From: Phycisphaerales bacterium UBA2218
Lineage (GTDB): Bacteria; Planctomycetota; Phycisphaerae; Sedimentisphaerales; Anaerobacaceae
Assembly (NCBI GenBank): GCA_002327785.1
Contig: DCUI01000199.1
Span: forward strand, 1 to 13,571
DNA length: 13,571 nt
Direction of reading: 5' to 3'
The translations under genes were made by a program, and so were the position numbers. Numbering within the stretch: the first letter of the stretch is position 1; the number at the start of each line of letters is the position of its first letter. This document shows, piece after piece, positions 6,039 to 11,080 of this stretch. The notes beneath the pieces are model-generated. The model did no database searches. It worked only from the letters and a program-made list of their open reading frames with translations, and was not told the origin of the DNA.

Positions 6039-7156
6039 AACGCGAGCTCACTTATTCTTGCCTTCACGGCTGCTTCAATATAGCTGGCACATCTGTTGAA
6101 GTACTCCTGCGACTGGCCTATCGGATCGGGAACCTCGCCGTCGGGAACCAAGAGATGACAATTCCGCTCTGCATCCGGAGACAGATCGACAACCTGCTCG
6201 CGATGTGCGCGCGTCATACAGTAAATGGAATCGCTGGTCTCGATGAGTGATCGGGTCAAGGGCCGGCTCGCATGACTGCCGATGTTCACTCCTTTCAATG
6301 CACAAGCCATCACCGACTCGGCGCTCGCAGGAGCGCCAACCATGTTCATAGTGCCTGCAGACAACACCTTATAGCCTCGTTCCTGGAGGTCGTCAACGTC
6401 GCAGCCTATTTTTTCCGCAAGGTACGTGCGGAACATCCCTTCGGCCATCGCGCTGCGGCAGGTGTTGCCCGTGCAGACGAACAGGAAGGTGATCTCGGAC
6501 ATTTTCTGGAGCTCGGAGGCCGAATAGACGCCCTCCCGCAGCAATCGGATCCCGGCGGATCCCACCGCCGCGACGGTGCTGCTCTTTCCGTATTTGCAGG
6601 CCCCGCCGTCCAGGATGATATCCACGTCGTTGCCCACTTGAGCCATCACGTTGTGGGCATCCGCGGCGGGCTCTTCCCCGGCGCGGTTGGCGCTGGGGGC
6701 AACCACTGGATAGCCGACCAGACGCAGCAGCAACGACGCGACGGGATGGTCGGGGCAGCGTATGCCGATCGATCTGTTCTTGTAGATCGTGTTCGTCACG
6801 GCGTCGTCGAGCCGATTCCTGTGCCCGGCGATCTGTGCAGAGTCCAGTTCGAATACGAGGGTCAGCGGGCCCGGCCAGGCCCGCTGGATCAACTTCTCCG
6901 TACGTATGCCGATCCCCTGCACATACTTTCGATATTCGTCGATCTGGCCTATGTGGAGCGTGTAGTACTTGCTCGTGTCTCGGCCCTTGATCCGATCCAG
7001 GCGGGCCAGAGCGGCCGGCTCGACCCGGCAGGCGATGCCATAGACGGTCTCCGTGGGAAAGGCGACCAGGCCGCCCTGCTCCACGACCTTTGCCGCCTCC
7101 TTGATCCGGTCCAAGTCCCCCCGGTGGCTGTCTATTCTGATGACTTCTGCTGTCAT
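6035..7156 (-). CDS. Fusion protein: L-threonylcarbamoyladenylate synthase (TsaC/YwlC) plus low-molecular-weight phosphatase (YwlE-like)
   Basis: One uninterrupted 373-aa frame carries two enzymes. Residues 1 to about 218 form a YrdC/Sua5/TsaC domain, which makes threonylcarbamoyl-AMP for tRNA t6A. Visible motifs are GGLVAFPTETVYGIA (28-42), KGRDTSKYY (57-65) and the PSAN loop (154-157). Residues 219-373 form a low-molecular-weight tyrosine phosphatase fold. Its P-loop is CTGNTCRS (Cys228 to Ser235) and its general-acid Asp344 lies in VPDPIGQS. The P-loop matches Bacillus YwlE, including the threonine (Thr232) known to favour phosphoarginine, so a protein-arginine phosphatase is the best guess. 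The start ATG 7156 gives a typical Sua5 N-terminus (MTAEVIRIDSHRGDL); a TTG at 7192 would add 12 residues. Neither start has a clear Shine-Dalgarno. The second domain begins at an internal ATG (MSEITFLF, residue 219), the likely ancestral start. Confidence 0.92.
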   Translation of the reverse strand: MTAEVIRIDSHRGDLDRIKEAAKVVEQGGLVAFPTETVYGIACRVEPAALARLDRIKGRDTSKYYTLHIGQIDEYRKYVQGIGIRTEKLIQRAWPGPLTLVFELDSAQIAGHRNRLDDAVTNTIYKNRSIGIRCPDHPVASLLLRLVGYPVVAPSANRAGEEPAADAHNVMAQVGNDVDIILDGGACKYGKSSTVAAVGSAGIRLLREGVYSASELQKMSEITFLFVCTGNTCRSAMAEGMFRTYLAEKIGCDVDDLQERGYKVLSAGTMNMVGAPASAESVMACALKGVNIGSHASRPLTRSLIETSDSIYCMTRAHREQVVDLSPDAERNCHLLVPDGEVPDPIGQSQEYFNRCASYIEAAVKARISELAL

Positions 7157-7237
7157 GCCGGTCACGATACACGAATGCGTGTGATCCCGCAAGAGTCGCT
7201 GAAGGATGTTCTTTGGGCCGGGCGGCTGATACGACCG

Positions 7238-7266
7238 ATAACACGGGTGCGATCATACTCGGTCAA
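7238..7266 (-). promoter_or_regulatory. Candidate promoter for the TsaC-phosphatase/rpiB operon
   Basis: On the minus strand, TTGACC (7266-7261) is followed after exactly 17 nt by TGTTAT (7243-7238). Five and four of the six consensus positions match. Transcription would start near 7230, about 75 nt before the ATG at 7156. Motif match only. Confidence 0.45.
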
Positions 7267-7386
7267 AAATCATCCAGTGAAAACGTCGTCCCAATCGATG
7301 TATTCGCCAAATTCTATAAAGCCCCCATGTTGACCGTGCCGATGAGGAGTCCGTTGGCTAATCCAGGTACAGTGGAGGTTCAGATT

Positions 7387-7701
7387 ATGGAAACCTTGGT
7401 AGAACAACGCAGGGAAAGCAGGACGGATCTTTCGTGGCCGGTCAGTGTCTGGCTGCCCGAGGCGGACCGGTTTTTCAACGGACGCAGCGCCAACATCAGC
7501 AAGACCGGCGCCCTGATCACGGTCCCGATCAGCACGCCCGCACGCGAGGGCAGTGTCGTGGAATTGAACTTCCCGCGGACGGATGCCCTGGCTCAAGAGA
7601 AGGGGCAGTACGCGCGCATCAAGAAAGGACGCGTCGTCCGAGTGGACCGACGACATACGCTGGATGACGCCAGCATCGGTCTGGGAATCGCTTTTGAGTG
7701 A
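7387..7701 (+). CDS. Small single-domain PilZ protein (probable c-di-GMP receptor)
   Basis: This 104-aa protein consists almost entirely of a PilZ domain. The two binding motifs are visible: an arginine cluster, RRESR (residues 8-12), near the N-terminus, and NISKTG (36-41), fitting the (D/N)xSxxG motif. The two together bind cyclic di-GMP in this family. A hydrophobic beta-strand pattern continues to the end (ASIGLGIAFE). No output domain is attached, so it probably acts by protein contact, for example on motility or exopolysaccharide machinery. The start ATG 7387 is chosen because GGAGG lies 8 nt upstream; earlier in-frame starts have no ribosome site. It is divergent from the tsaC fusion and is followed by a hairpin cluster, so it is probably a single-gene unit. 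Confidence 0.85.
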   Translation: METLVEQRRESRTDLSWPVSVWLPEADRFFNGRSANISKTGALITVPISTPAREGSVVELNFPRTDALAQEKGQYARIKKGRVVRVDRRHTLDDASIGLGIAFE

Positions 7702-7703
7702 TC

Positions 7704-7757
7704 CATGCCGGCGTTCGCGGGTATGAGCCGTTCCCGGAAGAACGGGCGCACCTGCGC
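7704..7757 (+). repeat. Cluster of three adjacent hairpins, the first REP-like
   Basis: Hairpin 1 is CATGCCGGCG-TT-CGCGGGTATG (7704-7725), pairing 9 of 10 positions counting one G-U. Hairpin 2 is CCGTTC/GAACGG (7728-7745) with a 6-nt loop. Hairpin 3 is GCGCA-CC-TGCGC (7746-7757). Hairpin 1 resembles the dispersed extragenic palindromes of many bacteria, whose chance translation reads MPAFAGM. No second copy is seen in this window, so membership of a repeat family is inferred. Confidence 0.45.
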
Positions 7758-7900
7758 ACACGGGGCAATGAAAAAGCACGAGGCTGACGGTCGTGACAGG
7801 CCGCCAGCCTTTCGTTTTGCCGACACGGTTGTGCGGAGGGGAAAAGCTGCGCGACGTCAAACGAGAATCCTGCGCCTCAATGTCCCGGGACTGAATTCGA

Positions 7901-7929
7901 TTGACCCCAGCGGCGGAATCTGCGATGAT
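7901..7929 (+). promoter_or_regulatory. Candidate promoter upstream of the sigma/anti-sigma operon
   Basis: TTGACC (7901-7906), a 17-nt spacer and GATGAT (7924-7929) form a weak housekeeping-type promoter about 110 nt before the GTG start. I found no clear GGAAC/GTC-type site that would suggest ECF autoregulation. Confidence 0.3.
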
Positions 7930-7990
7930 GGACTGCCCCTAAGCTGGTAATCTCCGGTCGGGGTTCCCAACGCGGTATATGCGTCGGGGG

Positions 7991-8013
7991 GCCCTTCGCA
8001 AGGGCGGGGTTTT
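7991..8013 (+). terminator. Terminator-like hairpin in the sigma-factor leader
   Basis: GCCCTT-CGC-AAGGGC forms a 6-bp stem with a 3-nt loop, then GGGG and four T residues. It is 27 nt before the sigma-factor start. The T-run is short and displaced, so it may be a leader hairpin and not an efficient terminator. Confidence 0.35.
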
Positions 8014-8039
8014 CATGGATAGGCTGTTTTGAGGTAACA

Positions 8040-8648
8040 GTGTACTTGAGGGCGGCGAATATCAATATCGATGACTCCGTGCTCGTCCGGCAGTCGCAAA
8101 TGGGCGACACGACGGCCATGGAGCGGCTGATTCTCAAGTATCAGAACCGCATCTACAACGTCATCCTGAAAATGTGCGGAAATCCCGATGACGCGGCGGA
8201 ACTTGCCCAGGAAGCGTTTGTCAAAGTGATAGAGAGCATTGACAAGTTTCAGGGCAGGAGCAGCTTCTACACCTGGCTGTTTCGGATCGCGGTGAATTTG
8301 ACGCTGAACCACTGCCAGCGAAGCAGCCGGACGGCTACCCGATCCCTGGATGCTGAAGAGACGGAGCCGGACGGAACGACCTTATTGCTGCTGAGGGATT
8401 GCCTCAGCGATGAGCGTGCGGTCGATCCGGTCGCCGTGGCCCAGAGCCGGGAACTCTGCGAGCTGGCCAAGAAGTGCCTGCTCCAGCTTGAGGAACCCCA
8501 GCGGGCCGTGGTCGTGCTCCGTGATATCGAGGGTATGGATTACGCCCAGATTGCCGAGGTCCTGGGTATTGAGCTCGGGACCGTCCGGAGCCGGCTCAGC
8601 CGGGCACGGGGCAATCTGAGGGAGATACTGGAGGCCATGCTAAAATGA
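8040..8648 (+). CDS. ECF-type RNA polymerase sigma factor
   Basis: This 202-aa sigma-70-family protein has only regions 2 and 4. Region 2 spans about 26-94, with KYQNRIYNVILKMCGNPDDA, then LAQEAFVKVIESIDKFQG and FYTWLFRIAVNL. Region 4 spans about 145-197, with LEEPQRAVVVLRDIEGMDY and a helix-turn-helix ending ELGTVRSRLSRAR. It resembles RpoE/SigW-like ECF factors, which redirect polymerase to stress-response promoters until held by an anti-sigma factor. The start is GTG 8040 with GAGG 5 nt upstream. The stop overlaps the anti-sigma start as ATGA, the usual arrangement for an ECF sigma/anti-sigma pair. Subgroup and inducing signal cannot be determined. Confidence 0.93.
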   Translation: MYLRAANINIDDSVLVRQSQMGDTTAMERLILKYQNRIYNVILKMCGNPDDAAELAQEAFVKVIESIDKFQGRSSFYTWLFRIAVNLTLNHCQRSSRTATRSLDAEETEPDGTTLLLLRDCLSDERAVDPVAVAQSRELCELAKKCLLQLEEPQRAVVVLRDIEGMDYAQIAEVLGIELGTVRSRLSRARGNLREILEAMLK

Positions 8649-9649
8649 AGCCGAACCCGAATCTCGATGAGCTGCTCAGCAGTTTCATGGATGGGGAACT
8701 GTCCCCCCGTCAGCGGACGGAGGTGCAGCGTATGGCGGCTCACGATCCGGCGGTGGCCCGGCGACTGCGGCAGCTTCAGAATTGCAGGACTCTGTTGTGC
8801 TCGCTGCCGCCGGCCGAGGCCCCCGGCGATATGCTTGAGCAGATCCAACAGTCGCTCGAGCGCGAGACGCTCCTGCAGGAGCACCCGGTTTCGGCGAAAC
8901 GCTCGGCGGGAGTGGTGCACCTGGTGTTCCGCAAATTCGTGGCCGCCGCAGCCATGATCTCGCTGCTGGCGGTTCTGGGGGCGGTTGTCTACCAGATTGT
9001 GGCGCCGGTCCCGGGATCGCATCCCATTACCACCGCGTCGTACCCACCGCAGCCTGTGCCGGACAACATGGGGGGGCTGGCACCGGCGACCGCGGTCGCG
9101 GATGCGGGGTTCTCAGGCCGGCTGGAACTGCGGACGGCGGCATTCGTATCGACGGATGCATACGTCAAGCGGGAGATTGAGAATTGCGGCTTGGTGAATC
9201 TCGCCGAGGCCGAAATGGCGAGCGACCGGCGGGTCTACCGGGTGGTCAGTTCCCGCGAAGGGATCAACCGCCTGGTTGCATCGCTCGGCGGCGTTTGGCA
9301 GGATTTTCATTCGGCCTCGTTGCAGGTGGGTTCGCTCAACGGTACGGCAGACCCGGTGAATATCGAATCGGTCACGCCGGAACAGGTGGCCGCCGTGGTT
9401 GCCCGCAACAGCACCGAGGCATCGATCCAGACGGCCGCGGCGTATGCCGTGATGAATCGCGTGATGCGGAACCTCCCCGGCGGCGAGTTCCCGCTGATCC
9501 ATGACGACTTGGGCAGCCTCCTGGCGATGGACATGGCCCCCAGGCCGAAGTTGACCGGGCCCGAGGAACCAATTAAAGCCACACACACTCCTGCACAGGG
9601 AACGGCGCAGGCCAGTTTGACAATCGTCCTCCTTCGTACCACTAAGTGA
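8645..9649 (+). CDS. Membrane-anchored anti-sigma factor without a zinc motif
   Basis: This 334-aa protein is inferred to be the anti-sigma partner from its position and architecture. The N-terminal cytoplasmic part (1-60) contains LDELLSSFMDGELSPRQR and resembles the sigma-binding domain of RseA-like proteins. It lacks the HxxxCxxC motif of zinc anti-sigma factors. One transmembrane helix is predicted at about 98-119. The extracytoplasmic part (about 120-334) starts Pro-rich, then has a mixed alpha/beta stretch (GRLELRTAAF at 158-167 to about 228) and an unassigned C-terminal region. Its ATG overlaps the sigma stop, and GGAGG lies 10 nt upstream. A terminator-like hairpin follows the stop. 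Release would probably need proteolysis or a conformational signal sensed outside the membrane. I do not recognise the sensory domain. Confidence 0.75.
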   Translation: MKPNPNLDELLSSFMDGELSPRQRTEVQRMAAHDPAVARRLRQLQNCRTLLCSLPPAEAPGDMLEQIQQSLERETLLQEHPVSAKRSAGVVHLVFRKFVAAAAMISLLAVLGAVVYQIVAPVPGSHPITTASYPPQPVPDNMGGLAPATAVADAGFSGRLELRTAAFVSTDAYVKREIENCGLVNLAEAEMASDRRVYRVVSSREGINRLVASLGGVWQDFHSASLQVGSLNGTADPVNIESVTPEQVAAVVARNSTEASIQTAAAYAVMNRVMRNLPGGEFPLIHDDLGSLLAMDMAPRPKLTGPEEPIKATHTPAQGTAQASLTIVLLRTTK

Positions 9650-9657
9650 CTGGATGT

Positions 9658-9685
9658 AGCGCACGGATGCGCTTCCTCTTTTTTC
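9658..9685 (+). terminator. Intrinsic terminator-like hairpin after the anti-sigma gene
   Basis: AGCGCA-CGGA-TGCGCT forms a 6-bp stem with a 4-nt loop (9658-9673), followed by a pyrimidine run containing six consecutive T residues. It lies just after the anti-sigma stop and ends about 30 nt before the ATG of the next gene. It probably ends the sigma/anti-sigma transcript. Confidence 0.5.
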
Positions 9686-9714
9686 TCACACCCTCTCCGA
9701 GGAGATGCAAAGGA

Positions 9715-10254
9715 ATGCTTGAAATCCAGAACTCCTGCCTGGTGGTCATTGATGTACAGGGCAAGCTCGCCCAACTTATGACCGACAAGGAATCCCTTTT
9801 CAAAAACGTCCGAATCCTCATCCAAGCGGCCCAGATCCTGGAGATCCCCATCCTGTGGTGCCAACAGGTGCCCGAGGCATTGGGACCGACCGTGGGGGAG
9901 ATCGCCGAGCTTCTGGCGGGCCGGGAGCCCATTGACAAGGCCAGCTTCAGTTGTTGCGGCGACGAGCGATTCACCGCCGAGCTGAACGCCCTCGGCAAGG
10001 AGCAAGTCCTGCTCTGTGGCATTGAAACCCACGTCTGCGTCTACCAGACGGCGATGGACCTCATGGAGGGCGGCTTGGACGTCACGGTCGTTGCCGACGC
10101 CGTCTCCTCGCGAACCGAGCAGAACCGCCATGTCGCCCTGACGCGTCTGGCCGCCGAAGGGGCGAACATCCGCAGTACGGAGATGGCCCTCTTCGAGCTG
10201 CTGAAAACCGCCAGACATCCGCAGTTCCGCCGGATCGCCAAGCTCGTCAAGTAG
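9715..10254 (+). CDS. Isochorismatase-family cysteine hydrolase (YcaC-like)
   Basis: This 179-aa protein is a single isochorismatase-like domain. The catalytic triad of cysteine-type members is visible: Asp13 in LVVIDVQGK, Lys75 in EPIDKASFSC, and Cys108 in GIETHVCVYQTA, where the GIETH turn carries the usual cis-peptide. Relatives hydrolyse small amides or imides, or have no known substrate, and the sequence does not specify one. I chose ATG 9715, with GAGGAG 10 nt upstream, because the domain's first strand starts right there. The frame is open from a GTG at 9646 that overlaps the anti-sigma stop, but the extra 23 residues run through the terminator hairpin and look non-coding. It may be expressed separately from the sigma operon. 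Confidence 0.88.
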   Translation: MLEIQNSCLVVIDVQGKLAQLMTDKESLFKNVRILIQAAQILEIPILWCQQVPEALGPTVGEIAELLAGREPIDKASFSCCGDERFTAELNALGKEQVLLCGIETHVCVYQTAMDLMEGGLDVTVVADAVSSRTEQNRHVALTRLAAEGANIRSTEMALFELLKTARHPQFRRIAKLVK

Positions 10255-10396
10255 GTCGGCCGCGTACCGGGAACGCCCGCTTGGCCCGGCTTGCGCCGGC
10301 ATTGCGCCTAAACTACCGTGCCCCGTCGTGTCGGCATACCCCCTATGGGCCGTATGAATACGCGTCCGCACAGGAATGTAGGAAGAGTCCCAGGAA
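10255..10396 (+). other. Non-coding stretch before the restriction-modification relic
   Basis: No gene is visible. A small hairpin, CCGGC-TTGC-GCCGG, lies at 10286-10299 without a T-run. This interval, the relics at 10397-10794 and the stretch to 11080 form an 826-bp region with no intact gene. Confidence 0.5.
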
Positions 10397-10619
10397 ATGG
10401 CGTTACCGGCGGAAATGGCAAGACGGGTGGAGGTGTTCGAGCGGAACCGTGAGGACTATCTCCGCGGACGCTACAGCGAGGCGCAACTGAGGCGGGAGTA
10501 CCTCGACCCCTTCTTCAAGGCCCTCGGCTGGGACATGGACAACACGCAGGGCTACGTACGCCTGGTCCGCCAAGCTTCCCCTCTCGATCCTGACGGATTT
10601 CGAGGAGCATGCCGTTCCC
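10397..10619 (+). pseudogene. N-terminal fragment of a type IIG-like restriction-modification enzyme, internally deleted and frameshifted
   Basis: From ATG 10397 about 52 codons read like the N-terminus of combined restriction/methylase proteins: VEVFERNREDYLRGRYSEAQ, then LRREYLDPFFKALGWDMDN and TQGY. After about 10556 the homology jumps to the +1 frame, where 10560-10619 reads AWSAKLPLSILTDFEE and HAVP. In intact relatives that segment lies well downstream, after the PD-(D/E)xK nuclease core, so the nuclease motifs have been lost along with the frame. After HAVP the match stops, with a TGA at 10656-10658 in that frame. This is a decayed relic. Family recognition rests on remembered motif patterns, not a search. 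Confidence 0.7.
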
Positions 10620-10620
10620 A

Positions 10621-10794
10621 TCATGGAGAGAACAAAGAGAGCTGCCGATGCGACTTGAACCTCATCCCCTCGGGAAGTGCCTTGAGAATGATATCGCCCG
10701 AGGCGTTCGCCAGTTCCCCCGGCTCAAGTTTGTACAGGCCGCCGCCGGTCCGATGGATATCGCTCAGGTTCTGCAGGTTCACCAAGTCTTGGAT
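10621..10794 (-). pseudogene. C-terminal fragment of an adenine-specific DNA methylase
   Basis: On the minus strand, 57 residues from IQDLVNLQNLSDIHRTGGG through LYKLEPGELANASGDIIL to a terminal HRQLSLFSP and TGA (10623-10621) resemble the C-terminal end of N6-adenine methylases and type IIG enzymes. These often end with a GGGLYKLEP-ELxN segment. Nothing methylase-like (no NPPY motif, no FxGxG motif) lies upstream on this strand. The fragment's stop codon abuts the plus-strand nuclease fragment within 2 nt. This suggests an inversion or rearrangement of one ancestral restriction-modification gene, although two separate genes are possible. Confidence 0.55.
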
Positions 10795-10911
10795 TCCTGC
10801 GCCCCGAACTGATCGAGCCCAGCGAAGACGGTGCGTGGTACGCCCCCTACAAGGCCGGCTCTGTGTGCTCGACACTCTCTGTGACAATGGATTCGTGCGT
10901 CCATAGGGGTG

Positions 10912-10926
10912 GTGGGCGGGGCCCAC
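10912..10926 (+). repeat. Palindrome GTGGGC-GGG-GCCCAC
   Basis: A perfect 6-bp inverted repeat with a 3-nt centre. It resembles the widespread GTGGGC...GCCCAC interspersed palindromes of several bacterial phyla. Only one copy is in the window. Confidence 0.4.
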
Positions 10927-10969
10927 TCTGCCGCTGGCGCCCGGTCGCGGGTACTCTTGCCTTCCTGTG

Positions 10970-10998
10970 TTCTTACCTTCTCACCCTCTCACCTTCTC
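10970..10998 (+). repeat. Short tandem repeat, 8-nt period, consensus TTCTCACC
   Basis: The units TTCTTACC, TTCTCACC, CTCTCACC and TTCTC follow one another, about 3.6 copies, making a pure C/T-plus-A strand-biased tract just upstream of the priA promoter region. Confidence 0.6.
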
Positions 10999-11013
10999 GT
11001 GTTGCGGATTGCC

Positions 11014-11042
11014 TTGACGCTCGCCGCGGCGGCCGGTATCGT
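11014..11042 (+). promoter_or_regulatory. Candidate promoter for priA
   Basis: TTGACG (11014-11019), a 17-nt spacer and TATCGT (11037-11042) match the housekeeping consensus at five and four of six positions. Transcription would start about 30 nt before the ATG at 11081. Confidence 0.45.
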
Positions 11043-11080
11043 GGGGTCTGTGAGGGGATGGGGCGTTGGATCGCTAAAGC

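Larger units (their letters stand above)
7702..8039 (+). other. Gene-free interval between pilZ and the sigma-factor gene
   Basis: No convincing gene lies here. The interval begins with three adjacent hairpins (7704-7757), then unstructured sequence, a candidate promoter (7901-7929), a terminator-like hairpin (7991-8013) and the sigma-factor ribosome site GAGG (8031-8034). A reading frame starting MPAFAGM at 7705 is judged to be the chance translation of the first hairpin. Confidence 0.6.
10795..11080 (+). other. Gene-free interval upstream of priA
   Basis: No intact gene is seen. The plus strand at 10794-10871 reads FLRPELIEPSEDGAWYAPYK and onward in one frame with host-like codon use; it may be a fragment of an unrecognised gene. 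After it come a GTGGGC palindrome (10912-10926), an 8-nt-period pyrimidine repeat (10970-10998) and a promoter candidate (11014-11042). Confidence 0.45.

Noticed and set aside
6272..7333. 353-residue open frame on the plus strand
   Set aside because: It is antisense to the TsaC-phosphatase fusion, which has clear motifs for both domains.
2734..7385. Ten-base match GAGGTTCAGA near 2735 and 7376
   Set aside because: The contexts differ (the accA leader and the pilZ ribosome-binding region). A match this short is expected by chance.
7705..7950. 81-residue frame starting MPAFAGM
   Set aside because: The start is the chance translation of a REP-like hairpin, there is no ribosome site, and the rest is featureless.
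9307..10371. 354-residue open frame on the minus strand
   Set aside because: It spans the anti-sigma and isochorismatase genes in antisense and has no motif.
10397..10906. 169-residue frame read as one intact protein
   Set aside because: Only the first 52 or so residues resemble a restriction enzyme. The rest is out of frame with the relic and runs antisense to a methylase fragment, so it is not a real protein.
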